The notes under the pieces: model-generated
Seen by the model: the letters and a program-made list of their open reading frames with translations, nothing else
Told to the model about the DNA's origin: nothing
Databases searched by the model: none
Part shown: piece by piece, positions 25,933-38,390 of the stretch
Position numbering within the stretch: the stretch's first letter is position 1
How the letters are laid out: every line of letters starts with the position of its first letter
Assembly (NCBI GenBank): GCA_036852015.1
Contig: JAANDG010000151.1
Coordinates: 1-64,000 of the forward strand
DNA length: 64,000 nt
Source of the DNA: Pelodera strongyloides
Lineage: Eukaryota > Nematoda > Chromadorea > Rhabditida > Rhabditidae
Reading direction: 5' to 3'
Made by a program: the position numbers and the translations under genes

Positions 25933-27708
25933 GTTACACCATTAGTTCTTTATTAGTTCTTTATTCTACAGATTGTTAAACGACTGGTGAGAAGGTCGGC
26001 GCTAAATATTAATATTAAGATTCTTGAGTCGTCGCAAAATGTCTGTCGGTGTCAGCAGTTGTTTATCACAGTTCCTTACCTTCGATCCGGCGGATATCAG
26101 TTCACTCGGCACTCATAACATCCAACGGCACCGTTGTCACAACACACGTTCCAAGTTGAAACGAGAACGACGAGGTAGACTTCCCAGGGGCCAAGACAAA
26201 AGGAGAGGCTCCGGATAACGGTCTGAAAAAAAGATGAAATGTTTACGCAACAGACAGTAGAAAAACTTCCAATGTCCCTAAATTGAATAACGTTCAACAT
26301 CAGTGCGGGTTAATTCTTTCGCAATCTATTTAGCTATAATTCAAAGGAAAGTAAAGAGCGTACCACAGCTTCAACCCATCCATGTGCGGGAAGTTCCAGT
26401 CAGATGGAGCGTGCGATGCAGAGAGAGGAAAGAGAGAGACAGAGAGAAGGGCGAGAAAGAGGAGAGATAAGAAAAGGGTGAGAAGGAATTCGGAGAGTTG
26501 ACACACAATAAACGTAGTAAAGATCGAAAAATCCAGTGTTATAATTATACACAATCAGCTTATGATAACAATAACAAAAAAAAAATGAGCGAACATTATG
26601 AGCATTTGTTGCAATGAAAAAATTCTAGACGATATAGACAAGTAACCGCAAAATTCTATAACAAATCAAAAACTTGTCCATGGAGGATCTTTTCTTTTCA
26701 TTCTTTTCGTTTCTTTAGGGCGTTTGATTTTTTCACCCTGGCTGTTTACGTTTTTTTAATGGTGAACTTTCGCAGACATTTGATATGTAAACTATAAGAA
26801 AAATAAAATCGATCTCCAACTCAAAGTGCAACACTCATTTCATTTCCAGCTAATCAAAGTTTCTGTGAAAGTTCACGTTTGTCAGCTCTTCATATTGAGA
26901 CTGACACAGCCTTCTATTTTCTCGTAAATATACTTTTTTACAATTTTCATAGGCCGCCATAAGCATGAGAAGTGGCTGGCAACGGTAACGTCGATCTCAG
27001 GATGCGCACACGTCCAAAACTGAATAATAAACCTATAAATCCATTTAGATTAAAATATATCATTTTGCTCAGGTGACATTGAATCTAGATTAAAAAGTTC
27101 GCGAAAAAGAAAACTGTCTATGACTAAAGTGTATTACTCCTTATTTATGTATTGAAAAGGCATATGAACCACTAACCATTTGCAGTCCCATCATTAGTCC
27201 AAAAGTCCGACTTCCCAGATAAGAACAACTCAGAACAACTCATTCCCGCGGGTTCCAATGTCAAAAACCGACATACCGTATTGTTGCGTTACCTGAATTG
27301 TTAACTAATTCACCACAATCCGGATATATTAAACACCTTGAAAGTAAGATATTCTATGCATGGAAAATGAGTAGAATAGGCAAAACCAGACGAAATATTT
27401 TATAAGATGTCACAGGATTGGAATTGGAGACTAACCTTTTCATGTGCTATACGGTACGACACATCATTGTTAGCAGTATGGGTAGAAGCAAAACATACCA
27501 TACGAAGGAAAGATTTGATCTCGACGATCTGCCAGCACACCTTCAGAACAGAGTCAGCCTAAGACATCCTTGGCAAATAACTTGTCCAATCCTTGTCTCC
27601 GATAGTCGACGACGTATTTTGTTGTCGCGTTGGCGCGACCGCTCGCAGCTCTCAAGACATATTGTACAACCTGAATTCCCATTAATTATTCACAGCAAAC
27701 ACTTGTTA
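25933..27708. other. No confident gene; weak minus-strand exon-like pieces
   Basis: An open minus-strand piece around 26100-26220 encodes SLSFCLGPWEVYLVVLVST after a good acceptor (TTTTTTTCAG), but it runs into a stop before the possible donor at about 26071. Otherwise there are AT-rich DNA and a purine-rich GAGA tract at 26400-26480. Confidence 0.35.
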
Positions 27709-27712
27709 TTAA

Positions 27713-27887
27713 AGCGAAATACCGGCCGGTTTTTGAAACGCATCGAGTACTCCCTGCTTTCCTATGCTTCATATGCAAATGAGCATAAATTTGAATAAAA
27801 AATAGACCCCAATAGACCCCTTTTAGCATAAATGCATAAGAATGCTGATATTTGAGATACGTTTCAAAAACCGGCCGGTATTTCGCT
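27713..27887. mobile_element. TTAA-flanked MITE, GGCCGG family
   Basis: The ends are AGCGAAATACCGGCCGG and CCGGCCGGTATTTCGCT, flanked by TTAA (27709-27712 and 27888-27891). The AT-rich middle contains stretches shared with the copies at 28915, 44902, 60585 and 60882. Confidence 0.85.
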
Positions 27888-28914
27888 TTAAAAAAATAAT
27901 ATCTAGAAGATGCAGATACATAAGGCAGAGCGTTTATGGCCAGAAGAATGAGTGAAGGCAAAACATACCAAACAACAGGACGGCGTGCTCTTGATAATCC
28001 GAGAAGTCGAGAAGAAGATCGCAGAAATCACATATTTCCACAGACATCACTCAGTATATCTGGTAAGGTGAAACGCGAAGGTCATCGGTAAGAACTAAAA
28101 AGTACGAACTTTAATTACAAAAACAGACGGGCCACAACTGTCTGAGAAAAAACATCCCATGCCCACATAGGGCATAAAGTGAACTTTGGTTCAATCGACA
28201 CAGCAGTGTAAGGTATTCAAATAACTTAAAATAACTTGCCATTTCTCCATCAGGCTGAAACCAACATGCGCTTGTTGTCCAGCTTGCTAAGGGCACGTTG
28301 ATATAACCAGTTGTCCAACTCGAGACCTCAATTGCGATTCCGCGCTCTAAAATTACTAATCGATTATAAACATGCTAAAAAGGCTTAGTAAATCTGCATA
28401 CCACGTCTTCAAAAACCTCTGACGCATTAACACAAAGTGCTTGCCTCGTATTTACACGATGTGTTGTTTTGCTTACCTTGTATAATGCATCCTCACATAC
28501 TCAGATTACATAAGTCCATCACCGAAGTAGCTGATGACACTATAGAAACATCCAAACGATCCAAAAGTGGACAGGTTGGCAAATGAGGGAGACCAGCAAG
28601 AGTGAAAATCTTAATTAGTCATGATGACTCGAAGCTAGCAAGTAGCACCCTCATAATTAAAAATAAGCTAAAGCATAACCTGACTACTTTCGGTTCATAA
28701 AAGAATCTTACCGTAATATCATTCGTTAAACACTTCGCTTCGCTCTCAATCATTGATTCCCGGCCATCTCCGTTTGTTCACCGATTCGATTAGTAGATTC
28801 CAGCGTCGCAAACCAGAACACATGTCCCTATACCACAATGCAATGTATAACGATTTTTGTCTGGTGTATTCAAGTCTACCACAAGCAAGATTAGTTTATT
28901 ATTAATGGTGTTAA

Positions 28915-29086
28915 AGCGAAATACCGGCAGGATTTCGAAATGCATCGTGGGCAACTGAATTCTTACATATTCATGCTAAATTACTCGAATTTAGCTCGAT
29001 TTTTATTCTAATTAATGTTCATTTGCAAAAGCTGCATAAGAATGCTGGTGCACTCGATGCGTTTCAAGACCGGCCGGTAGTTCGCT
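28915..29086. mobile_element. TTAA-flanked MITE, GGCCGG family
   Basis: Ends AGCGAAATACCGGC and GCCGGTAGTTCGCT with TTAA on both sides (28911-28914 and 29087-29090). It lies inside the minus-strand exon series. Confidence 0.85.
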
Positions 29087-29119
29087 TTAAGAGGCAAGAT
29101 TTGTAAGATTTTTCCTCAC

Positions 29120-29235
29120 CGTAAATCCGAGATCATGGTAGACGGAGTTGAATGTTGAAAGAGTTGAGCGTGTTCCACCCATTGAACACGTCGATCCACT
29201 CCACGCCACTCACAACGCCTTCTTTGCAAGCATCT
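29120..29235 (-). other. Exon-like segment, type A
   Basis: Between the acceptor GTTTTAG and the donor GTGAGG on the minus strand. One frame is open throughout and includes CLQRRRCEWRGVDRRVQWVE. At DNA level it matches 33140-33246 over GTGGATCGA, GTTCAATGGG and CTCGACTC-like blocks, so the two are copies of one ancestral exon. Confidence 0.4.
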
Positions 29236-30450
29236 CTAAAACATACATACAAGTAATGTATTCGATTTGGATCGCACAATAAAAATTATACTCAAATAGT
29301 TACACATGCGTGCGGTAAGGTAATGATTCCCGTAATTGTAATTCGCCTACGTCTACGTAGTTAATTGTTAAGTGCCATTCTTACCGTATCAATTTCTACA
29401 CTGTCCGTTTCACAGGCCCTATCCAACTAATGCTCGCAGACAACTCCGGGAAAGTTACCGAACTAGAGATTTCACATGTGTGTTCCTAAAACATCAGAGA
29501 CTGGCGCATTCACACAGAGCCCTTAAATAGGTTCCGCATACGCACTACAATTTTCCTTTCCATCCGCATCGTATTGTCTTTTTATTTACCTTGATTTGTC
29601 AATCCACACGATCCCATTCGATGCCATCCGCCGACCCCGTTTCGCTCAAGCATGCTGAACATCGAAGCCTCGACGTCAGACACAGACACACAATCAAGCC
29701 GGCCGCTACGAGACCTGCAAAAAACAAGTCTCAACTAGTCACGAATCATTAAATGGTACCCGAAACAAGCAGCCGACTACACGCCATCATTGCGCACGGC
29801 CAGCCATAACGCGGCCCTCTGGTTAGTGTGATGGAAGCGCAACAGGTACACGAATGCCAGATGGCGCATATGTGGCTCACCTGTGGCGCAACCCGGAGCG
29901 CCGACTCGTTGTGGCGAACTTTCTTTTTCTGCGCGGTTTTTCCATCAGAGTATTATATTAAAAATATTAAAACATTACATACCAAGTAGGGAAGTAGGTC
30001 AGGCTTGCGACCAGATAGCGCGATCAATCCCAAGTGTCCACGGTGAGTCCCTCACGACCGGAAGCACCAATTCATGATCACTTCGCCACTCCACTACAAT
30101 CTCAAGTTCGATAGTTGAAGTGTCCTATCCGCATGAATCTGAAATGAGAAATTACTGTTGAACACGTATTCTAATGTTATAACAATGTCAATTTGCCAAC
30201 ACCGTGATATAGTTAATTACATACCTGATTACATTTCCATTCAAAAACAGCAAGCAATTGGTTGACAGGTTGACACGACACCGGTTGGATGTTGGACAAA
30301 AATTTCCTTCAGCACCAACCTTCTTTCCACCTAAACCGATCTAGGTTACAAATACTAAATGTGGCAAGATGAAATATACAACTATACTATGTAATGTAAC
30401 ACTAAAAGGAAAGTAAACCAGGATGGGCATACACATTAGCTCTACTTACC

Positions 30451-30537
30451 GTGAGTGTGATTCTGTGAGTCAGTCGATTTTCTGCCCATATAACATATCT
30501 CTCTGGGTACACATCAACATCTTCCTTCTCAAGCAAT
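30451..30537 (-). pseudogene. Exon-like segment, type A, broken
   Basis: Acceptor TTTTGCAG and donor GTAAGTAG are intact. The frame LLEKEDVDVYPERYVIWAEI is cut by a TGA, apparently from a one-base change in length relative to the type A copy at 31438-31558 (GCAGAAATCG here, GCGGAAAATGATCG there). Confidence 0.4.
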
Positions 30538-30694
30538 CTGCAAAAGTGTAAAATAAGATTGCTATATGGGAATTCTCCGGTAGACTACACCAAGAAGGAA
30601 ACTAGCACGCACAATCATTCGCATGTCGAGTTGATTAATGTGCGCCGAATCTACGGACTACGGACAAATATAAGCTTATTTACTAAATTCTTAC

Positions 30695-30835
30695 CGTATC
30701 CTCATTCCACAAAACACTTGGCTCCACATCTGTGTGTTCCCATCCAGCATTCAGCTAACGTTGGCATAGACCGAGAGACCTCAGGCAACCCGTACCCGAG
30801 TGCAAGGCTCATCACGACGACTGACGACAGGGTTC
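30695..30835 (-). pseudogene. Exon-like segment, type B, with an in-frame stop
   Basis: Acceptor TTATAG and donor GTAAGAAT on the minus strand. The 141 bp enter and leave in phase 1. The frame begins TLSSVVVMSLALGYGLPEVS and has one TGA nine bases before the end. It shares the TATAG/GAAC start, the CCTGAGG block and the TACG|GTAAG end with the other type B copies. Confidence 0.45.
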
Positions 30836-31142
30836 CTATAACATAGTAAAAAAGTATAGAATAAAATAGTCCCACACTGACTAATAAACAAAATCCAATC
30901 TGCCGAAATACATTCCACATGACATGATACAAGGTACTCGTATCTAATTTGTAGGCTGTATTTACCTTGTATTGTTCAACCACAAAATGTCCACGTCCAC
31001 GTACATCGTCTCGTCGACGGCTTACTTTCCTTCATCCGATTCGCCTCTCATTGTCCCGAAGAAAAATTCAAACATTCTAAGCTCGAGAAATGGTGACGAA
31101 CGAAGAGAATCCTGCAAAGGGAGATACATAGTAACATCACTG

Positions 31143-31350
31143 GTGAAACTCCGCGCCATCGCCGCGCACAAAATAAAGGTCCGCCGCTGGTGCGCGGCGC
31201 ACCCCCACTGAATGCGCGGTGGGTGCGCCAGTGGTTCGCCTCCCGTGCGCCATATGAGGTTACCCCAAGCGCCCCAAGGGTGGTGCGCCGCGCCCTTGCG
31301 GCGCATCCTGTTTTGGTACGCGGCGATGGCGGGATGGCGCGGAGTTTCAC
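31143..31350. mobile_element. GC-rich MITE with inverted ends
   Basis: It begins GTGAAACTCCGCGCCATC and ends with the inverse, GATGGCGCGGAGTTTCAC. The middle is unusually GC-rich for this window and holds nested GGTGCGC-type inverted pieces. No clear target duplication is seen. Confidence 0.75.
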
Positions 31351-31437
31351 GTTGATAGTTAAGTAGTGTGGAAGATCCATAAGGCGGCTCAGCAAGAAAC
31401 AATTTGGGAGTAGAAATGGTTTAAAGTTTAAACTTAC

Positions 31438-31558
31438 AGTTTCCTTCAACAAGGGTGCCTTCAACAAAATCTTGCAACAGGCGTGTGCGACATAGAGTCG
31501 ATCATTTTCCGCCCATAGAACAACACGACACCAAACATGTGTTCCTTGCAAACAATCT
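31438..31558 (-). other. Exon-like segment, type A
   Basis: Acceptor TTTTTAG and donor GTAAGTTT. One broken base plus 40 open codons include HVWCRVVLWAENDRLYVAHA. The WAEN block and the DNA around it are shared with 30451-30537, and less closely with 33140-33246 and 40411-40515. Confidence 0.4.
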
Positions 31559-31779
31559 CTAAAAAGAGCAGAAATATTTAAAACGAAACGTACAACTATT
31601 CTAAGTTGTACTACTTAGGTTTTTTATCTATTGAAATAGAAGGGAAGTATAATCGGAATGTGAAGTATGTAGCTGATTATTCAGGACAGTATGACACTTA
31701 TGCGCATGTGCATGTTGATCTGATTCATCAGTGTATCCCACCTCCCCCCGCAAACATATTCAATTACTAACATAATTAC

Positions 31780-31890
31780 CGTATCCCGTTTTTCGCCAAA
31801 CTGTTCACTGTCCTGCTCATTGTTCCAATCCAGTATTTACACAGACTTCTAGCAACTGAGGCGACCGATTCAGCAATTGCGAGAGAGCTC
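31780..31890 (-). pseudogene. Exon-like segment, type B, with in-frame stops
   Basis: Acceptor TTATAG, donor GTAATTAT. The 111 bp fit the phase 1-1 pattern of the type B set, but that frame contains two TGA codons. Another frame is open (SSLAIAESVASVARSLCKYW) and resembles part of the 30695 copy. This suggests a frameshift relic. Confidence 0.4.
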
Positions 31891-32391
31891 CTATAAGTAT
31901 CTGAATAACTTACAACGTATAACATAAAGCATCTTAAATTTTACTCCTACAATAAATTGGAAAGAAAGCCTGATACAGAAAACATCATGTTTTACGAAAT
32001 ATTCCACACACATCAACTTTCTCGAAACAACGGTTTTCTACCTTGTATTATTCATCCTCAAATTTCCACATCCAGTCGACACTCCAGTTTCCAAATGAGA
32101 AAGTGTCTTGAAGCACTTATGAAGCACTTCAGCTCCCGAAGCAACGTCCAATCACAAAACTGAAAGTCTCATCTGAGTTTGCTAAGCTATAGGCTCTAGG
32201 TGCGTATAGTAGATGATAAAGTGTTCCGCCCATAAAACATGTAGGTCAACAGCACTTAAATAACAAAGCGTCCCATTCCCTTGCCAGTAGACACAATTTA
32301 AGAAAACATGCACAATATGCTCACATTTACTTGGCGCATCGGCGCGTGTGGTCCAATTTTCAAATAGTTTTTTATTTAGAAATATTCTTAC

Positions 32392-32496
32392 CGTATCGTT
32401 CATTCGCCATAAGGCCATAATCTTCTCCTCCATGTCTACAACGCATCGGATCTATCCAGACTTCAGGCAACAAACCGACAGCGAGCATAAGAGTTC
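32392..32496 (-). other. Exon-like segment, type B, intact frame
   Basis: Acceptor TTTATAG and donor GTAAGAAT. The 105 bp are open in the phase 1-1 frame: TLMLAVGLLPEVWIDPMRCR and on to ANERY. It has strong DNA similarity to 30695-30835 at both ends and in the CCTGAAG/GAGG block. No protein family is recognised. Confidence 0.45.
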
Positions 32497-33139
32497 CTAT
32501 AAAATAGCATGAATATGAAATATGAAGCTTAATTAACATATACAATATATGTATAACATATACATATACAATATACAATACAAAAGGAAAGGAAAGAGTT
32601 TATAATTAGATAGTCTAATACCAATAAAACATCTGGATTCAAAAGAACGGTTGAATCGCGAGGTCAGTGTAAGGCGAACGTTAGGAGAGAAGCGCGGCGA
32701 AAGGAAGGCGCCCATTTTTACTACCGGTTCGCATATTCAAATTACAAATCCACGAACAAACAAAGTCTAATAACATTCTCATTCTCACCCCATTCTCTTC
32801 TCATCGCTCCAGATTTCCAGTCTTCATACTCCCAGCCAAAGCCCATATTCCATTTTGACTCGGCTCTCTACATCCAATCACGACTCCAATCCAAGGAATA
32901 ACACACATCGAAGCACCTTCAAGTAGCCAGACGAGGCAATACAGTGAAGTGACGGAACAAATCAACCTGAAATTTAACTGTTTTCAAGCCATGACTCTAT
33001 TAAGGCGATATGCGCTACCAACAGAAAGCGAGGTACGACTTGTGCTTTGAAACAACTGTGCTTATATTTTCAACTAGGAAATATTTCGTTCGGGCAACAC
33101 GACCCGGAAAAGTGTCTTCCGATGTGATGTGTTCCTTAC

Positions 33140-33246
33140 CATGATTTTCGTGTCGTAAGCGAACGAGTCGAGATGTCCAGCCCATTGAACATATCGATCC
33201 ACATCGACATCGCACATCACAGCGCATAAAGACTTGCAGCCAATAT
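33140..33246 (-). other. Exon-like segment, type A, intact frame
   Basis: Acceptor TATAG and donor GTAAGGAA. Two broken bases plus 35 open codons: IGCKSLCAVMCDVDVDRYVQ and on to DTKIM. It is a copy of the same ancestral exon as 29120-29235. Confidence 0.45.
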
Positions 33247-33285
33247 CTATACCAGGAAACAATTAGAGGAGTGGTTTAGGGTTTA

Positions 33286-33546
33286 GGGCGCGTTCGGGAT
33301 TGATTTTCCGAAAGGAAACCATGCAAATTTGTCGTTCGGGATGGACATATTGGAAACGTTCTAATGCTTGGAGAAAACCAAAAATACAGTATGAATTAGC
33401 ATGGAAAAGTACAAATTAGCATGGGGTGCATGCTAATTCATACTGTGTTTTTTGTTTTCTCCAAGCATTAGAACGTTTCCAAAATGTCCATCCCGAACGA
33501 CAAATTTGCATGGTTTCCTTTCGGAAAATCAATCCCGAACGCGCCC
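33286..33546. mobile_element. Long-palindrome MITE with TTA duplication
   Basis: It begins GGGCGCGTTCGGGATTGAT and ends with the inverse. The arms are near-perfect over more than 100 bp, up to an AT-rich centre at about 33400-33430. It is flanked by TTA on both sides (33283-33285 and 33547-33549). A 3-bp TWA target and G-starting ends are typical of PIF/Harbinger elements. Confidence 0.85.
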
Positions 33547-33677
33547 TTACTCAGCGATTACAGTACACAATGAAAATAAAGCTCAAATATCAAATACACA
33601 GATATGCTCACGTTTTTCGCGTAAACAGCCCTCCCAATAAACACAATTTATTACTTAATAAGAAGTAACGATCTTAT

Positions 33678-33767
33678 CGTATCCTTCTTGCTCCCACTTA
33701 TCCGTCTGACGCAGAAACACTGTAGCACATTCAGTACCAGCAGATGGCTCGTTGGACTTTGGAATTC
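33678..33767 (-). other. Exon-like segment, type B, open frame, donor changed
   Basis: The 90-bp phase 1-1 frame is open: IPKSNEPSAGTECATVFLRQ then TDKWEQEGY. The position of the donor GT reads AT (TACG|ATAAG), so it would either be read through to a nearby stop or be a relic. The C-x-V..W pattern is faintly like the end of a C-type lectin domain; this is speculative. Confidence 0.4.
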
Positions 33768-35400
33768 CTTAAAAACTCCGGTGGCACAGTGACACTTCAG
33801 TTAATGCCTAGAAACCAGATCGTTATTAATTATTACTTACTGCTGAATGTCTATAACGTCAATAAACGTAAAACAGTTTGGAATAATGGAATATCAATAT
33901 TTATTCGCCTCGTCATAAGAATCTGGATCTCGTCGCTTAATGCTTATGTCCGCCCTACGCGGAACAATTTGAAACCCTGTGTGGAACAACCACCCTCAGA
34001 GCACGGTCGTGTAGCAAAGAAAAGAAGAAGACAAGGACAATTATAAAAAAAAGAACAATTCAACTTACGACTTACGATAGAACTGGAACAGCAGATAAAT
34101 CACCCTCAGCACTGGAACGTCTGGAACCTGGGAACCTGGGAGCGGGATGATTTCGGTGAAAGTTCGGGTGGCTTGGTCGCGTCTAGACTCACGGCACAGA
34201 TCCAACTTGACCTGAATGAAACATCTACTTCATCCATTCTATTACAGTTTACAGTACTACCATCATGATACACAACGACAACCATTAACCATGTGAGAAC
34301 ATGGCAAATGCATAAACAAGCGAAACATTATCAGAATGAAAACCCACCTCAAGCTCAATGAACCGTTCGACCACTCTTCACTTCAGCATTCTCAGAGCGG
34401 GAGACATACTCAGAATTCAGGAGGACGGACAAACACACAGATGGACGAACACACGGACAGACATAAATACATACAGTCGAGACAAAGGTGAGAGAGAGAG
34501 TCAATTTCAGAAAAATGCTATTCTCCTATAAAGATGATGGAAACTTATAATAGACAGAAGAAGCAAAGCGGAAACTACAAAAGTGAACAATTGCTTAAAG
34601 CGAGGACCTCTCCTCCAGAGATAGGTTAAAGAATCTTACACTCTAATCAAAACCAACTAAACAGGCAAAAATACTAAAAACTACGCCTAGAAAACAAAGA
34701 TCCATCAACTATCAAAACGAGCCCAAGCAACCTACAGTAATGTGCTAACAAGTCTTATTATCAAGCATTTCGAAAAGGAAAAACTACGACATCTGGAAAC
34801 AAAGCCACAGGTCTATGAAAACCAACTGTTATTTCAAATCATCCACTAACAGGGCTCACACTCATATTCGGCTTATCATGGTTTTCACATACCTCGAAAT
34901 TCGAAAAAAAGACTGATCATCTTTATATCTTCCAATGCGTCTTTTTTTTTTGCATTATCTCTCTTTCTTTTTTTTATCATTTTCTTTATATATTTTTTCT
35001 TCTTTTTTTATATATTATTTTTCTTTCCTTTTTTTTATATTTTTCTTTTTTTTTTGTATTTTTTTTCTTTTTTTTATATTTTTTTTTTATATTTATACAA
35101 TAAACAGCGAGCCATGCCGCCAGCTCCACCCCGATACTTCGGCTGCATTGTAGCCATGACGGTCGTTTGCTCGGTCACACACGTATTCTCTTTTCTGCAA
35201 CGTACGCAGTTGTAGTACTAAGAAAAGCCTACACAATGCACTCAAAGTAACACAATTTCTCCGGCGTCATAGGCGAGAAGCTAAGCTAGTTAACAAGTTA
35301 ATGACTGAAGGGCCAAAGTGAACATAAACTGACCGCACAGTGGTGTATTCAATTCTCAATGTCGATGACGTCATCCGAAAATCGATTGGCCCAAACAATC
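33768..35400. other. No recognised gene; T-rich tract at 34945-35100
   Basis: AT-rich intergenic or intronic DNA with long T runs broken by TATAT at 34945-35100. I see no exon with convincing borders. Confidence 0.4.
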
Positions 35401-35954
35401 AATATCGCGGCGAAATGCTCCAAAAGAGAAAGAAGAAGTGGAATTGGCGTTAGGATGCGCAGGGAACAGCAAACATCTCTTTACGATCTGAAAGTAAAGC
35501 AATTATACAAATGAAAGGCCCATGTATTCTCTAAACGAATGGAATCCTGGAATCCTGTTGCATAACGAGATCTTAAGAGAATTCTAACCAGAATTGAGTG
35601 AGAAAGTGAGCAAGGCAAAAATTCACAGAATATATTGGACACATTTGGAAGAGAGTGATAAAATTCAAAGACCGCTACGCGGCGCGGCTCGAAGCAGCAG
35701 ACTTTGACTTTGACTTACAAATCCAGCGATCCCGCAGGCGTCCTTGGTATCTCCACAAGAGTAAACGAATAGAAAATCGACATTGGGTGACACCTAAATT
35801 TCAATATTAGAATAAATTATTGGTTTGCTTATCCTTATCAAGATATCTAAAGTACCCAAGTAGTCAGCCGGTAATCTAATGTCATCACACAATGAGTTCG
35901 TTAACTAAACAATGCACCTTTTCTAAGCATTCAAGTCACACTGCAGTTTTGTTA

Positions 35955-36115
35955 TGGGGTTTCCAAGTATCCGGACAAATTTACCGTATTTTACGACTTC
36001 GCGAGACCCATGTATTAATTTCTCATGTCAAATATTCAATTCAGGGAAAATACGGTAAATTTTTCTATACTTGGAAGGGAAGGCACAGTTGTTTTTGGCA
36101 TACATGGAAACCCCA
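35955..36115. mobile_element. MITE, GGGGTTTCC family, TTA duplication
   Basis: Ends TGGGGTTTCCAAGTAT and TGGAAACCCCA, flanked by TTA (35952-35954 and 36116-36118). The same ends occur at 44546-44695 and 48293-48439 in Arp2 introns. An internal palindrome pairs TTACCGTATTTT with AAAATACGGTAA. Confidence 0.8.
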
Positions 36116-36254
36116 TTAAGTAAGTTATGGGCCAGAGATCAGTTGAACAGTTGAGCTAACAACTCTACTCTTAATGAATGTAATTCCGCCAAGTTCATGT
36201 TACAACTAGTACAGTCAAAGAAAAACAAGAAAGCGGGAACTTGTCCCCTAAATA

Positions 36255-36399
36255 GGCCGTATTCTCGGGTCGACGGAAACGTTCCGTTTGGGAAATCCTT
36301 CGTATGCAAATTTCTCGACTATCTAGACTAGCTGGAGGAAAAATTTGCATACGAATGAGCTCCCAAACGGAACATTCCCGTCGACCCGAGAATACGGGC
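36255..36399. mobile_element. Palindromic MITE flanked by TA
   Basis: It begins GGCCGTATTCTCGGGTCGAC and ends GTCGACCCGAGAATACGGGC. The inverted repeats run about 60 bp (GGAACGTT/CCGTTTGGGA also pair). TA lies on each side, as left by Tc1/mariner-type insertion. Confidence 0.8.
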
Positions 36400-37847
36400 T
36401 ATTGAGTGAGGTAAGTAAAGAGGATTTTCAGTGATTACAATTACAAATTACAAAGGACATACTCGGATATGGAGGGGGTGATAAAAATCCTACCACACCG
36501 AGCCATACATAGGCACTTGCTCCAAAGTCCACAACAATGGCTTGAGAGGGAGAGGTCACGCCACGGTCATCAGCAATCAAAAGCACGATCCCTTTGTACC
36601 TCCAACAAACGAATCCGTATCGAGAAGAACATCTGGATTAACTTCCATCCACCTAAATTAAAATGATGAGAGAAATATTTGTTAATCCACTGGGTAGTCT
36701 AAAGCGCTGGTAGTAAAATAAAATCACAACATCATAGCAGTTAACTAAAAACACATACCTCTGAAGAAAGCCATAAGAAGACGAAGACGTTTTGAACTAA
36801 GTAATTACACAAGAAGTGAACTCACAGTATGATATTTGCCACGGCTTACACTCACTACTAAATATTGCTAAACATTTCTGAGTTACACGTATGCACCAAA
36901 CGTGTCTGCGCCCCGTTACCGCCAGCTAAACTTTAACGGCACATTGTATAAGACAACTTGCAATTACGAATAAGTCCTCAATATTCGGTTGTTTCTTCTC
37001 TCATGAAGCGCCGTTCGACAAGGAGTTAAGCGACAGAAGACAGTCCAATAATAGAGAAGAGCACAGAAACGAAATCTAAAAGCAAGGTTTAATTGAGAAT
37101 TTTATTTCTTGGCCATTGTCCCTCCTGGGAAGTGTTTAGTCGGTTTGCTTTCGCTTATCATGAGTCGAACAAGAAATTCCAACTTTCTACGAAAATATGT
37201 AAGCCTGATAGCATTAGCAAGTCAACCACCGAAAACGAATCAACTCAACTTTTCTATCGCTGGCATTTCAAGTGATCCCACTGCCAAAGTCAATGAATCC
37301 TGCCACACATCCTCACACAGTGTGAGCAGACTCAGACTCCAAAAGAGCAAGAAGAATTGTGTTGCACTGATGCACACCATCCATTGCATGCGGCCTACAA
37401 CAGAGGAAAATTAGATGGAAGCATGTCCGTTCTTTTTGCAAACACTACACTCACTGCTCTATTATGACGACGGAACGAAAGCTACTAAATAACAATGTGC
37501 TTCTCCTTCTCAGAAAATCAAGTGCGCTAGAATATTTAACCGGACCAGTTCCTGAGACTTACAGGGCCCGGGAAGACATGACGAACATATAAAATTTATC
37601 GTCAATCGTGCAATTTTTGTCATGGAAAGAGGAAAGAGGATGCCCTCCCCCGCATTGAATCTTACATGTTTGTGTACTACCACTACCGTACGCGATAAAA
37701 GTAGTAAGCAGCCAATCAGCCAGGTATTGTTAAAGTGTTGTGGTTTTACGACCAGTATGACTATGACTTTCTTGGTGGCAAACTCATCCTATAAAGAAAA
37801 TATTCAAGCTAGATAGCAAGTTGAAAACTAAATAAAATTGTTCCCAC

Positions 37848-38010
37848 CAGCTTTCCAGTAGCAATCGATAGTCGGCCACAACATCGATAAAGGCAGCACA
37901 CACGGACATGGACTCCTCAAAGCTCCAAACCACCCGTCTGGTACAAAGTTCCTTCGGGCCACGACAAAGAGAATCCAATATCGCACATCGCTCCAGCAGG
38001 ATAAATCCAC
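37848..38010 (-). other. Candidate exon, minus strand
   Basis: Acceptor GAGTTTAG and donor GTGGGAAC. The 163 bp are open in two frames. The frame that joins by phase with 38391-38480 includes GFILLERCAILDSLCRGPKE and later SVCAAFIDVVADYRLLLES. The latter is similar to IDNCWSVIDVIVRLREF of 25314-25467. No known domain is recognised. Confidence 0.4.
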
Positions 38011-38390
38011 CTAAACTCCAACAATAACAAAAAAAAATGAATAGTTTGCGGGGCAAATCGAGAATACAGTAAGACAGCTAACACGGTGAATAATTCAAGA
38101 GCTGCATTGGAAAATGAATACTATGTGCCCACCTGCACAACCGCTTCCGCGTGCCCACGTCAAGAATGAAGGTGAGATCGAAACAATAATCGGAACGTCG
38201 GAAGAGAAACTTGCACGCCAATTGCTGCTTCTGGAATAAATGGAATTAAGGGGAGGAATATCGATTGAAATGAGCAGTACACATGCGGGCTATCCAAAAA
38301 CTTCGCATTAAAAGAGAAAAGCGTTAGTAAATCCTTTGTATACCTATGTAGATTCAGTTAATGCATTAAAATAAAGTCGCCAAACCTTAC

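Noticed and set aside
33426..33668. ORFs across 33426-33668
   Set aside because: Mostly the right arm of the palindromic MITE at 33286-33546.
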